Origin: DASSUC01 sp035649895
GTDB taxonomy: Bacteria > Actinomycetota > Actinomycetes > Mycobacteriales > Micromonosporaceae
Assembly (NCBI GenBank): GCA_035649895.1
Contig: DASRIS010000186.1
Coordinates: 1 to 64,000, forward strand
Reading direction: 5' to 3'
Length of the DNA stretch: 64,000 bases
A program made the position numbers and the translations under genes. The notes below the pieces were generated by a model that saw only the letters and a program-made list of their open reading frames with translations, ran no database searches and was not told where the DNA came from. Positions 31,717-39,676 of the stretch are shown piece after piece. Numbering within the stretch: the stretch's first letter is position 1; the number at the start of each line of letters is the position of its first letter.

Positions 31717-32709
31717 GTGGCCATGCAGTTCTACGCGTCGCCCGAGCAGATCATGCGCGACCGTGCGGAGTACGCCCGCAAGGGCATCGGTCGTGGTCGC
31801 AGCGTTGTGGTGCTGAGCTACGTCGGTGGTGTGCTCTTCGTCGCGGAGAACCCGTCGATCGCGCTGCACAAGGTCAGTGAGATCTACGACCGGATCGGGT
31901 TCGCGGCGGTCGGCCGGTACAACGAGTTCGAGAACCTGCGCGCGGCCGGGGTGCGCATGGCGGACCTGCGCGGGTACTCCTACGACCGGCGCGACGTCAC
32001 CGGGCGCGCCCTGGCCAACGCGTACGCCCAGACGCTCGGTGCGCTCTTCAGCGAGCAGGGCAAGCCGTTCGAGGTGGAGATCTGCGTCGCCGAGGTGGGT
32101 CCGGCGCCGCAGCGCGACGAGCTCTACCGGCTCACCTACGACGGCTCGGTGCAGGACGAGCCCGGGTTCATGGCGATGGGGGGCCAGGCCGAGGCGATCG
32201 CCGGCGGGCTGCGCGCCCAGCACCGGTCTGACCTGTCCCTCGGCGAGGCGCTCAAGCTCGCGGTGACCGCGCTGGCCAGCGTCGGCGGGGACGGGGGCGC
32301 GCCGCGTACGATCCCGGCCACGCAGCTGGAGGTGGCGATCCTCGACCGGCAGCGCACCGGCCGCACGTTCCGGCGGATCAGCGGTGCGGCACTGGCCGGG
32401 CTGCTCGACGGTGGGGCGACCGCCGACGCGGCCCCCGCTGCGGTGGAGGCGGACACCGCGGTGGAGGCGGGCACCGCCGCCACGCCGGAGCCCGCCGCGA
32501 CATCGCCGGGCAAGCCAGAGCCGGAGACCTCAGCCGGCTCCGGCCCGGAGCAGACGGCGGCCTCCCCCACCGCGGACGAGGCCACTACCGCGGATGAGGC
32601 CTCCACCGCGGACGAGGCAACTACCTCGGCAGATGAGCCGGCGGCCGGGTCGGGCGCGACCAACGGCGGGCCGGCGGCAACAGACGGTCCGGCGGTTGAC
32701 GGCCGGTAG
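31717..32709 (+). CDS. prcA: 20S proteasome alpha subunit with long acidic tail
   Basis: 330 codons from GTG 31717 with AAAGGAG upstream. The core (residues ~1-232) has YASPEQIMRDRAEYARKGIG, GGVLFVAENPSIALHKVSEI, GRYNEFENLRAAGV and YDRRDVTGRALANAYAQTLG, typical of the outer ring that gates the chamber and docks ARC. M. tuberculosis PrcA has 248 residues. Here ~95 extra residues rich in Ala, Thr, Glu, Asp and Gly follow the core, including TADEAT-type repeats encoded by an 18-bp minisatellite. The tail is presumably disordered and projects from the ring; its role is unknown. Confidence 0.96.
   Translation: MAMQFYASPEQIMRDRAEYARKGIGRGRSVVVLSYVGGVLFVAENPSIALHKVSEIYDRIGFAAVGRYNEFENLRAAGVRMADLRGYSYDRRDVTGRALANAYAQTLGALFSEQGKPFEVEICVAEVGPAPQRDELYRLTYDGSVQDEPGFMAMGGQAEAIAGGLRAQHRSDLSLGEALKLAVTALASVGGDGGAPRTIPATQLEVAILDRQRTGRTFRRISGAALAGLLDGGATADAAPAAVEADTAVEAGTAATPEPAATSPGKPEPETSAGSGPEQTAASPTADEATTADEASTADEATTSADEPAAGSGATNGGPAATDGPAVDGR
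32569..32622 (+). repeat. 18-bp minisatellite in the prcA tail
   Basis: Three units (32569, 32587, 32605) of ACCGCGGAYGAGGCNWCY encode TADEAT, TADEAS, TADEAT. A degenerate fourth unit (SADEP) follows. Confidence 0.85.
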
Positions 32710-32779
32710 CCGGCGCCCGGCCGGTACAACACCGAAAAACGGGCCGGCCGGCCCCCGGCCAGAGACCCCCTACGGCGGT

Positions 32780-32785
32780 TAGTGT
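32780..32785 (+). promoter_or_regulatory. Putative leaderless -10 (TAGTGT) for pafA
   Basis: TAGTGT ends 6 nt before ATG 32792; no ribosome site lies between. Confidence 0.5.
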
Positions 32786-32791
32786 CTGTTC

Positions 32792-34150
32792 ATGGACCGG
32801 CGCATTTTCGGGCTCGAGACCGAGTACGGGGTCACCTGCACGTACCGTGGGCAGCGGCGGCTGTCGCCCGACGAGGTCGCGCGGTACCTCTTCCGGCGGG
32901 TCGTCTCGTGGGGGCGCTCAAGCAACGTCTTCCTGCGTAACGGCGCCCGGCTCTACCTGGACGTCGGCTCCCACCCGGAGTACGCCACCCCGGAGTGTGA
33001 CTCGGTGACCGACCTGGTGGTCCACGACCGGGCCGGGGAGCGGATCCTGGAGGGGCTGCTCGTCGACGCCGAGAAGCGGCTGCACGACGAGGGCATCGCC
33101 GGGGAGATCTACCTGTTCAAGAACAACACCGACTCAGCTGGCAACTCATACGGCTGCCACGAGAACTACCTGGTGTCGCGGCACGGTGAGTTCGGGCGCC
33201 TGGCGGACGTGCTGATCCCGTTCCTGGTCACCCGCCAGCTGACCTGCGGCGCCGGCAAGGTGCTGCAGACCCCGCGCGGGGCGGTCTACTGCCTGTCCCA
33301 GCGGGCCGAGCACATCTGGGAGGGCGTCTCCAGCGCGACCACCCGCAGCCGCCCGATCATCAACACCCGCGACGAGCCGCACGCCGACGCGGAGCGGTAC
33401 CGGCGGCTGCACGTGATCGTCGGCGACTCCAACATGAACGAGGTGACCACGCTGCTGAAGGTCGGCAGCGCCGACATCGTGCTGCGCATGATCGAGGCCG
33501 GCGTGGTGATGCGCGACCTGTCGCTGGAGAACCCGATCCGGGCCATCCGGGAGGTCTCCCACGACATCACCGGCCGGCGCAAGGTGCGGCTGGCCAACGG
33601 CAAGGAGGCCAGCGCGCTCGAGATCCAGCAGGAGTACTTCGCCAAGGCCAGCGAGTTCATCGAGCGCCGCGGCAGCGACCAGGTCGCCAAGCGGGTGGTC
33701 GACCTGTGGGGGCGGACCCTGCAGGCGGTGGAGAGCGGGGACCTGCGCGGGGTCGAACGGGAGATCGACTGGGTGACGAAGCTGCGGGTGCTCGAGTCGT
33801 ACCAGCGCCGCCATGACCTGCCGCTGTCCCACCCCCGGCTGGCCCAGATGGACCTGGCCTACCACGACCTGCGCCGCGGCCGTGGTCTCTACGGCCTGCT
33901 GGAGCGGCGGGGGGCGGTCGACCGCATCGCCACCGACCTGGAGATCTTCGAGGCGAAGGAGACGCCGCCGCAGACCACCCGGGCCCGGCTGCGGGGCGAG
34001 TTCATCCGCCACGCGCAGGAGCGCCGGCGTGACTTCACCGTCGACTGGGTACACCTCAAGCTCAACGACCAGGCGCAGCGTACGGTGCTGTGCAAGGATC
34101 CGTTCCGGGCGTACGACGAACGGGTGGAACGGCTCATCGCGAGCATGTGA
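32792..34150 (+). CDS. pafA: Pup-protein ligase
   Basis: 452 codons from ATG 32792. It starts MDRRIFGLETEYGVTC with Glu9 in the metal site, then FLRNGARLYLDVGSHPEYAT, FKNNTDSAGNSYGCHENYLV and IINTRDEPHADAERYRRLHV. It lacks the extra loop that marks Dop. The enzyme phosphorylates the C-terminal Glu of deamidated Pup and joins it to substrate lysines by an isopeptide bond. Length equals the M. tuberculosis protein within a few residues. A small membrane protein gene follows after 35 bp. Confidence 0.97.
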   Translation: MDRRIFGLETEYGVTCTYRGQRRLSPDEVARYLFRRVVSWGRSSNVFLRNGARLYLDVGSHPEYATPECDSVTDLVVHDRAGERILEGLLVDAEKRLHDEGIAGEIYLFKNNTDSAGNSYGCHENYLVSRHGEFGRLADVLIPFLVTRQLTCGAGKVLQTPRGAVYCLSQRAEHIWEGVSSATTRSRPIINTRDEPHADAERYRRLHVIVGDSNMNEVTTLLKVGSADIVLRMIEAGVVMRDLSLENPIRAIREVSHDITGRRKVRLANGKEASALEIQQEYFAKASEFIERRGSDQVAKRVVDLWGRTLQAVESGDLRGVEREIDWVTKLRVLESYQRRHDLPLSHPRLAQMDLAYHDLRRGRGLYGLLERRGAVDRIATDLEIFEAKETPPQTTRARLRGEFIRHAQERRRDFTVDWVHLKLNDQAQRTVLCKDPFRAYDERVERLIASM

Positions 34151-34185
34151 AGGCCCGTGGCGCCCGCGCGGAGGGAGCGCTGGCG

Positions 34186-34407
34186 ATGAACAAGCCTGAT
34201 ACAAGCGAGCGCAGGCAGGCGCCGGAGGAGGTGTCCGAGCGCAGCTACACCGAGGCTCGGATGGGCTGGTCGCAGCGCCGCCGCGAGAAGATCGTCGCGG
34301 AGATCGAGCGGAACCGGCGCGGTGACCACAAGGTCCCCACCTGGGTGCTGGCGCTGGTGCTCGTCGCCTTCGTAGCCGTCTGGGCTGCGGTGATCGCCCT
34401 CTCCTGA
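34186..34407 (+). CDS. Small single-pass membrane protein downstream of pafA
   Basis: 73 codons from ATG 34186 with GAGGGAG ~10 nt upstream. The first 50 residues are charged (SERRQAPEEVSERSYTEARM, GWSQRRREKIVAEIERNRRG) and cytoplasmic. One membrane helix follows (VLALVLVAFVAVWAAVIALS) and reaches the C-terminus, so it is tail-anchored. The frame continues upstream into pafA without a start of its own. Function unknown; its place suggests co-transcription with pafA. Confidence 0.8.
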   Translation: MNKPDTSERRQAPEEVSERSYTEARMGWSQRRREKIVAEIERNRRGDHKVPTWVLALVLVAFVAVWAAVIALS

Positions 34408-34482
34408 GCCGCCGGCGAGCACGCGCGGCGGGGCTGGCCCTGGGCTACCCGGCCGCCGCCCACCCGTGTGCCGGGCAGCCGC

Positions 34483-35604
34483 CTATCTCGGCGGGTTACC
34501 TGCGGCTCTCGGCGGGTTACCTGCGGCCAGCAGCGTTGCGGCGTGCCGGCCGGCCGCCGCGGCGGCCAGGAAGTAGGCCGGGTCGTCGTCCAGCCCCCGG
34601 CCCATGGTGGACAGCGGCACCGGTGCCGCCCGCAGCGCCGCGTCCAGCCCGCAGGTCGGCACCCGTACGACCCGGTGGCGGGCCGCCAGCGGGGCGAGTG
34701 TGGCCTCCACCGCGGTCGCCAGCTCGGCGTCGATGCCGTCGGGCACCACCAGGTCGGCTCGGGCGAGCGCCACCCGCCCGTACGCCGTGAGGCTGTGGTG
34801 GGAGAGCCCCCGGTGCCGGGGGCGCGGGTCAGCGGCTGAGAGGCGCAGCGACCCGACCGGCCGGCCGCCCAGTGCGGCGGTTGCGTTGACCGCCTCGCCG
34901 ACGGCGACGCCGGAGAAGCCCCAGCGGGTGCCGCTGCCGAGGTTGCCGGGGCCCTGGGCGACGACCGCCACGTCCGCCGCGAGCACCAGCCTGGCCGCCA
35001 GAAGCCCACTGTGGACTGTCGTGGCCTCCAGGTCGCCGCCGAACGCCTGGCCTACCGTCACCGTGCCGGCCAGCTGCCCGCGCAGCCCGTCCAGGGTCCG
35101 GGAGAACCAGGCGGGCAGGGCCGCGCCGTCGGTCATGACATAGGCGACCCGGGCGTCCGGCGCGTCGGCGTGCACCCCGGCCAGCACCGCCGGCAGCGCC
35201 GAGTGCAGGTCTGCCGTGACCACCGGCAGCCCGGCCAGGTCGTCCGCGTCGGCGAGCAGCTCGTGGTGCGGCGAGGACTGCTCCTCGACGCCGCGTACGA
35301 CCGCCTGTAGTGGGGTGTACCTGGCCTTGACCAGGTGGCCGCCGTCCCGGCCGAGCGCCGCGGACTCCGGGTCAGGCGGCAACCGGTCGGGCAGGGCGAC
35401 CACCAGGGCGTACCCGCCGGTGCCCAGGCCGAGCGCCTGCGCGCCGATGTTGAGCAGCACCCGGTCGCCCTCGCCGGGCTCGCCGACGAGCGCCGGGTAG
35501 GCCAGCGCCCGTACCGGGCCGTCGGGCAGGGCCACGTCCAGCTCGACCGCGCCGTGCCAGCGGCGGCGCAGCGCCGTCACCGTACCTGCCCGCCACCGCA
35601 CCAC
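34483..35604 (-). CDS. DUF3866 family protein
   Basis: 373 codons from GTG 35604. A TAGCGT element ends 7 nt upstream of this codon and the family usually begins at about (M)xRWRxG, so the in-frame GTG at 35613 was not chosen. Sequence features: LNIGAQALGLGTGGYALVVA, VVTADLHSALPAVLAGVHAD, VAYVMTDGAALPAW, GQAFGGDLEATTVHSGLLAA and VAVVAQGPGNLGSGTRWGFS. It is a cytoplasmic protein of unknown function widely present in actinomycetes. The 3' end carries an exact 21-bp tandem duplication, giving AAGNPPR twice. Confidence 0.88.
   Translation of the reverse strand: MVRWRAGTVTALRRRWHGAVELDVALPDGPVRALAYPALVGEPGEGDRVLLNIGAQALGLGTGGYALVVALPDRLPPDPESAALGRDGGHLVKARYTPLQAVVRGVEEQSSPHHELLADADDLAGLPVVTADLHSALPAVLAGVHADAPDARVAYVMTDGAALPAWFSRTLDGLRGQLAGTVTVGQAFGGDLEATTVHSGLLAARLVLAADVAVVAQGPGNLGSGTRWGFSGVAVGEAVNATAALGGRPVGSLRLSAADPRPRHRGLSHHSLTAYGRVALARADLVVPDGIDAELATAVEATLAPLAARHRVVRVPTCGLDAALRAAPVPLSTMGRGLDDDPAYFLAAAAAGRHAATLLAAGNPPRAAGNPPR
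34486..34527 (-). repeat. Exact 21-bp tandem duplication at the DUF3866 3' end
   Basis: TCTCGGCGGGTTACCTGCGG plus C is repeated without change at 34486-34506 and 34507-34527, adding one AAGNPPR unit just before the stop. Confidence 0.9.
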
Positions 35605-35611
35605 GGCGGCC

Positions 35612-35617
35612 ACGCTA
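35612..35617 (-). promoter_or_regulatory. Putative leaderless -10 (TAGCGT) for the DUF3866 gene
   Basis: TAGCGT on the minus strand ends 7 nt before GTG 35604 and decides that start over GTG 35613. Confidence 0.45.
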
Positions 35618-35773
35618 GCCCACCGGACCGGGACGAGCCGGTGGGGACCCGCTCCTCGCGCCCGCTACGGCTCGCGTCCCGCCAGCCCCGGCATCAGCGA
35701 GGTAGCCGGACCACCCTGCAAAACGCACCGGAACGTCTCGGCGTTGCCATGCGCACACCAGTACGGACGCTGC

Positions 35774-35779
35774 TAGGTT
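35774..35779 (+). promoter_or_regulatory. Putative leaderless -10 (TAGGTT) for pafB
   Basis: TAGGTT ends 6 nt before GTG 35786. No clear -35 at standard spacing. Confidence 0.5.
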
Positions 35780-35785
35780 CGACAC

Positions 35786-36967
35786 GTGTCGCGCAACCGT
35801 ACCGAGCGCCTCGTCAACCTGGTCATCTGCCTGTTGTCGACGCGCCGGTTCCTGACCGCAGCACAGATCGCCGCGACTGTCCCGGGGTACGAGCACGACG
35901 CGTCGGACCCGCGTGAGCACGACGCGTTCCAGCGCAAGTTCGAGCGGGACAAGGCCGAGCTGCGCGAGCTCGGGGTGCCGCTGGAGACGGGCACGTCCAG
36001 CGTCTTCGACGCCGAGCCCGGCTACCGGGTCGCGCCCCGGGAGTACGCGCTGCCCGACATCCCGCTGGAGCCGGACGAGACGGCCGCGGTGGGCATCGCC
36101 GCCCGGCTGTGGCGCCACGCCGGCCTGGCCGCCGCGGCCTCCTCGGGCCTGGCCAAGCTGCGCGCGGCCGGGATCGACGTCGACCCGGACGCCACCCTGG
36201 GCGTGGAGCCGGTGGTCACCGTTGACAACGCGTTCGAGCCGCTGACCGCCGCCGCCCGGGAGCGCCAGCCGGTGACGTTCGACTACCGGGCACCGGAGCA
36301 GGACGCGTCCCGCACGCGCCGCCTTCAGCCGTGGGGCGTGGTGTGCTGGCGGGGTCGGTGGTACGTGGTCGGCCACGACGTCGACCGGGCGGCGGCGCGC
36401 TGCTTCCGGCTCTCCCGGATCGTCGGCCGGGTGCGGCGGGCCGGGCGCCCGCACTCGTTCACCCCGCCGGCAGGTCTCGACCTGCTCAGCTACGTCGCCC
36501 GCTGGTCGGGCACTGTCGAGCGGACGAACACGGCCGTCGTGCTGGCCCAGTCCGGCCGGGCGGCCGGCGTACGGCGCTGGGCCCAGGAGGTCACCCCCAC
36601 CCCCGACGGCGACCGGCTGACCCTGCGGTACGCCGACCCGGAGGGGCTCGCCTCGTGGCTGGTCGGCTACGGCGCGGACGTGGTCGTCCTGGACCCGCCC
36701 GAGGTGCGCGACGCGGTCGTCGCGCGGCTGCGCCAGATCTGGGCCGCGCACCAGCCCGCCGACGCCCCGCCGCATCAGCCCAGCACCGCCGCACCACACC
36801 AGTCCGGTCGCGCCTCGCCACATGCGCTCGGCGGCGTCCCGTCGTACCAGCCTGGCAGCGTGCCGTCGTACCAGCCCGGCGGCGTGCCGTCGCGCGAGCC
36901 CGGCAGCGCCCCACCGACCGCCGGGCGGGCCGCGCCGCCGGCCGAGACCGCCGTCGTGGGCCGGTGA
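35786..36967 (+). CDS. pafB: WYL-domain transcriptional regulator PafB
   Basis: 393 codons from GTG 35786. The N-terminus is a winged helix: TERLVNLVICLLSTRRFLTA and FQRKFERDKAELRELGVPLE. The WYL domain has PVTFDYRAPEQ, RRLQPWGVVCWRGRWYVVGH and FRLSRIVGRVR. With PafC it forms the DNA-damage-responsive activator known from mycobacteria. The last ~65 residues are a Pro/Ser/Ala/Gln-rich tail with a three-unit 24-bp repeat, not expected for the family. Its TGA overlaps the pafC GTG. Confidence 0.92.
   Translation: MSRNRTERLVNLVICLLSTRRFLTAAQIAATVPGYEHDASDPREHDAFQRKFERDKAELRELGVPLETGTSSVFDAEPGYRVAPREYALPDIPLEPDETAAVGIAARLWRHAGLAAAASSGLAKLRAAGIDVDPDATLGVEPVVTVDNAFEPLTAAARERQPVTFDYRAPEQDASRTRRLQPWGVVCWRGRWYVVGHDVDRAAARCFRLSRIVGRVRRAGRPHSFTPPAGLDLLSYVARWSGTVERTNTAVVLAQSGRAAGVRRWAQEVTPTPDGDRLTLRYADPEGLASWLVGYGADVVVLDPPEVRDAVVARLRQIWAAHQPADAPPHQPSTAAPHQSGRASPHALGGVPSYQPGSVPSYQPGGVPSREPGSAPPTAGRAAPPAETAVVGR
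36830..36901 (+). repeat. 24-bp minisatellite in the pafB tail
   Basis: Three tandem units (36830, 36854, 36878) encode GGVPSYQP, GSVPSYQP and GGVPSREP with few base differences. Confidence 0.85.
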
Positions 36968-37926
36968 CCACGCCGCGCGCCTCGGCGGACCGGCTGGGCC
37001 GGCTGCTCAACCTAGTGCCGTACCTGCTGGCCCGGCCAGGGATCGCGGTGGACGAGGCGGCGGCGGACCTGGGCGTGACCAGCCGGCAGCTGCGCGAGGA
37101 CCTGGAGCTGCTGTGGGTCTGCGGGCTGCCGGGCTACGGGCCGGGCGACCTGATCGACATGGCCTTTGACGGCGACCGGGTCACGATCACCTACGACGCC
37201 GGCATCGACCGGCCGCTGCGGCTGACCCCGGACGAGGCCCTGGCGCTGGTGGTGGCGCTGCGGATGCTGGTGGAGACGCCGGGGCTGGACAACCGGGACG
37301 CGGTCGGGCGGGCTCTGGCGAAGATCGAGTCGGCGGCGGGGGAGCTGGCCGACGCGCCGGTGGCGGTCCGCCTGCCCGGCGACGCGGACCGGCTGGACAC
37401 CATCCGCGCGGCCGTGCAGCGCCGATGCGCGCTGCGGATCACGTACTACACCGCCGCGAGGGACGAGACCCGAGACCGGGTGGTCGACCCGATGCGGGTG
37501 CTGGTGGTCGGCGGCCGGGCCTACCTGGAGGCGTGGTGCCGTACCGCGGCAGCGGTGCGGCGGTTCCGGGTGGACCGCATCGACGGTCTCACGGAGCTGG
37601 ACGAGCCCGCGGCGCCGCCACCGCAGGCCCGGCCGACGGACGTCAGCGACGGCATCTTCCGGCCGGGCGCCGACCTGCCCCTGGTGACGCTGCGGGTGGG
37701 GCGCTCGGCGCGCTGGGTTACCGAGTACTACCCGTGCGAGTCGGTCCGGGAGGCCTCACCCGATGCCTGGCTGGTGTCGCTTCGCGTGACCGACCTGGCC
37801 TGGGCGCGCCGGCTGGTGCTCGGGCTCGGCCCGGACGTGGCCGTGGTCGCCCCGCCGGAGCTGGTCGCCGGGGTACAGGACGCGGCCGGTGCCGCGCTCG
37901 CTGCGTACGGCCACGAGCCGGGTTAG
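36964..37926 (+). CDS. pafC: WYL-domain transcriptional regulator PafC
   Basis: 320 codons from GTG 36964, overlapping the pafB stop (GTGA). N-terminal helix-turn-helix: RLGRLLNLVPYLLARPGIAV, DEAAADLGVTSRQLREDLEL. WYL domain: RITYYTAARDETRDRVVDPM, RVLVVGGRAYLEAWCRTAAA, VRRFRVDRIDGLTEL. The C-terminal WCX-like part ends before TAG 37924. PafB and PafC act as one heterodimer in mycobacteria, controlling RecA/LexA-independent DNA repair genes; the overlap fits co-production. Confidence 0.93.
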   Translation: MTTPRASADRLGRLLNLVPYLLARPGIAVDEAAADLGVTSRQLREDLELLWVCGLPGYGPGDLIDMAFDGDRVTITYDAGIDRPLRLTPDEALALVVALRMLVETPGLDNRDAVGRALAKIESAAGELADAPVAVRLPGDADRLDTIRAAVQRRCALRITYYTAARDETRDRVVDPMRVLVVGGRAYLEAWCRTAAAVRRFRVDRIDGLTELDEPAAPPPQARPTDVSDGIFRPGADLPLVTLRVGRSARWVTEYYPCESVREASPDAWLVSLRVTDLAWARRLVLGLGPDVAVVAPPELVAGVQDAAGAALAAYGHEPG

Positions 37927-37929
37927 GCT
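37924..37929 (+). promoter_or_regulatory. Putative leaderless -10 (TAGGCT) overlapping the pafC stop
   Basis: TAGGCT includes the pafC TAG stop and ends 7 nt before GTG 37937 of the next small gene. Confidence 0.4.
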
Positions 37930-37936
37930 GCGGTCC

Positions 37937-38215
37937 GTGGTGTGGTGGATCGTCGTCGGCCTGGTGCTCGCCGGGCTGGCGCTGCTGGCCCTGGTGGGCA
38001 TGTCGGTGGTCTCCCGGCTGGGTCCGCTGCGCCGGGCACAGACCGGCCTGCAACGGCGGGCGCAGGCGGCCCAGGAGCTGCAGGGCACCGCGGAGGCGCT
38101 GCAGGTGCGGATGGCCGCGCTGCAGGAGCGGACCAGGCGCCGCGGCGACGACGACGCTGCCGGGCCGGCCTGGGCCGCGGACGGAGCTGAGCCGGCGCCG
38201 CGCAGGTCCGGCTGA
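37937..38215 (+). CDS. Small membrane-anchored coiled-coil protein
   Basis: 92 codons from GTG 37937 (a second GTG at 37940 is possible). An N-terminal membrane helix VVWWIVVGLVLAGLALLALV is followed by a helical segment RAQTGLQRRAQAAQELQGTA, EALQVRMAALQERTRRR and a Gly/Ala/Pro tail. The topology is type I or II single-pass with a cytoplasmic coiled coil. It lies between pafC and tatA. Function unknown. Confidence 0.75.
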   Translation: MVWWIVVGLVLAGLALLALVGMSVVSRLGPLRRAQTGLQRRAQAAQELQGTAEALQVRMAALQERTRRRGDDDAAGPAWAADGAEPAPRRSG

Positions 38216-38270
38216 GGCCGCCCGGTCGAGACTTCAGCAACCGACCGGCGACCGGCGCCACGCGCGCACG

Positions 38271-38276
38271 TACGAT
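38271..38276 (+). promoter_or_regulatory. Putative -10 (TACGAT) for the tatAC operon
   Basis: TACGAT lies 40 bp before ATG 38317; the leader carries AGGAGG. Confidence 0.45.
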
Positions 38277-38316
38277 GGGGGTCGTTGCTCCCGTCACCGC
38301 ACCACAGGAGGCCTCC

Positions 38317-38580
38317 ATGGGCGCCCTCAAGCCGTGGCACATCATCGTCCTGGTGGTGGTGCTGATCCTTCTCTTCGGCGCCAAGCGGCTGCCGGATGCC
38401 GCCCGGGCGCTGGGCCGCTCGCTGCGCATCATCAAGGCCGAGACCCGGGGGCTCGCCGATGATGACCTGAACGAGAAGGCGGACGCCCAGACGGCCCGCG
38501 CGCCGCTGCCGCAGGTGCCGGACAGCCAGCCCTCGCCGAAGCCGACCGTAGACCCGGTGCAGCGGGTCCGCGACAACTAA
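38317..38580 (+). CDS. tatA: Sec-independent protein translocase TatA
   Basis: 87 codons from ATG 38317 with AGGAGG 6 nt upstream. The membrane helix WHIIVLVVVLILLFGAKRLP includes the conserved FG hinge (residues 20-21), followed by the amphipathic helix DAARALGRSLRIIKAETRGL and a polar tail. It forms the translocation pore for folded proteins with twin-arginine signals. tatC follows after 12 bp. The Tat-like signal of the sugar-binding lipoprotein in this window is a possible client. Confidence 0.96.
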   Translation: MGALKPWHIIVLVVVLILLFGAKRLPDAARALGRSLRIIKAETRGLADDDLNEKADAQTARAPLPQVPDSQPSPKPTVDPVQRVRDN

Positions 38581-38592
38581 GCCTGACCGCTC

Positions 38593-39594
38593 GTGGCCTT
38601 CGGCCTGCGTCGGCGGGGACCGACCAACTTCCAGCGCGCCGCCGACGGCTCGATGACGCTCATCGAGCACCTGCGCGAGCTGCGCAGCCGGCTGTTCAAA
38701 GCCAGCCTCGGCGTCGTCATCGGCCTGGGCATCGGCATCTTCTTCGCCCAGCCGGTGCAGGAGTTCATCAACGCGCCGTACTGCAACTTCAAGGGCGCCG
38801 TGGACTGCGAGTTCAACGCCACCTCGCCGGTCGACCCGTTCCTGCTCACGCTCAAGATCGGCCTGTACGTGGGCCTGCTGCTGTCCTCACCGGTCTGGCT
38901 CTACCAGCTGTGGGCCTTCATCGCCCCGGGCCTGCACCGGCACGAGCGCCGCTACACCTACCTGTTCACCGCCCTTGCCGTGCCGCTCTTCGCCGCCGGC
39001 GCGTTCCTCGCGTTCTTCGTGGTCACCAAGAGCCTGGTGTTCTTCCTGGGCATGGCCTCCGACTACGAGATCAACGTCGACCTGACCGGCTACTTCGACT
39101 TCGTCACCGGGGTCATGCTGCTGTTCGGGCTGGCCTTCGAGTTCCCGCTCGCGCTGCTCATGCTCAACTTCGCCGGCATCCTCAGTGCCCGGCGCATGCT
39201 CGGCTGGTGGCGACCGGCGATCTTCCTGATGTTCGTCTTCGCCGCGGTGGTGACCCCGACGCCGGACCCGTTCGGCATGACCGCCCTGGCGCTGGCGATG
39301 GCCCTGCTCTACTTCGCCGCGGTGGGCGTGTCGTTCGTCAACGACCGCCGGCGCGCGCGAGCGCAGCCGGACTACTCCGGCCTGTCCGACGACGAGGTCT
39401 CCCCGCTGGACCACGCGCCGGAGCGGGTGGGCGCCGCCGAGCCGGTCGAGCCGCCGGCGCCGGTGGAGCCGCCCGAGCCGGTGGCCGGGCCGGCGCCGCT
39501 CGCCGTCCGCTACGACGCCCCGGGCGGCGCAGGATCATCGAGCCTCCCGGACGACTCGAGCCTCGCCGCACGGCGGTACGACGACACGACCTGA
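38593..39594 (+). CDS. tatC: Sec-independent protein translocase TatC
   Basis: 333 codons from GTG 38593. It has MTLIEHLRELRSRLFKASLG at the N-terminus, the SSPVWLYQLWAFIAPGLHRH loop, and six membrane segments such as YLFTALAVPLFAAGAFLAFF and VTGVMLLFGLAFEFPLALLM. TatC is the twin-arginine signal receptor. The C-terminal ~85 residues are a Pro/Glu/Ala-rich cytoplasmic extension, longer than in Gram-negative TatC but common in actinomycetes. Confidence 0.96.
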   Translation: MAFGLRRRGPTNFQRAADGSMTLIEHLRELRSRLFKASLGVVIGLGIGIFFAQPVQEFINAPYCNFKGAVDCEFNATSPVDPFLLTLKIGLYVGLLLSSPVWLYQLWAFIAPGLHRHERRYTYLFTALAVPLFAAGAFLAFFVVTKSLVFFLGMASDYEINVDLTGYFDFVTGVMLLFGLAFEFPLALLMLNFAGILSARRMLGWWRPAIFLMFVFAAVVTPTPDPFGMTALALAMALLYFAAVGVSFVNDRRRARAQPDYSGLSDDEVSPLDHAPERVGAAEPVEPPAPVEPPEPVAGPAPLAVRYDAPGGAGSSSLPDDSSLAARRYDDTT

Positions 39595-39600
39595 TTGCCG

Positions 39601-39606
39601 TACGGT
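39601..39606 (+). promoter_or_regulatory. Putative leaderless -10 (TACGGT) before the dagK-like gene
   Basis: TACGGT ends 7 nt before GTG 39614, which opens a 20-codon frame running into the kinase gene. Confidence 0.4.
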
Positions 39607-39613
39607 CATCGCC

Positions 39614-39676
39614 GTGACCGAGCGCATCGAGCAGAGTGAGGGCCCAGCGGGCGCGGCTGGGCGGGCACTGCCGTGA
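39614..39676 (+). CDS. Possible leaderless 20-codon leader peptide
   Basis: GTG 39614 opens VTERIEQSEGPAGAAGRALP and ends at TGA 39674-39676, which overlaps the GTG of the kinase gene (GTGA). The upstream TACGGT at leaderless spacing suggests that it is translated first and couples translation of the kinase. The sequence has no obvious regulatory codon run. It may be only an accident. Confidence 0.35.
   Translation: MTERIEQSEGPAGAAGRALP

Noticed and set aside
32741..32754. GGGCCGGCCGGCCC palindrome between prcA and pafA as a terminator
   Set aside because: It has no loop and is easily produced by GC-rich sequence; a separate leaderless promoter for pafA is suggested by TAGTGT instead.
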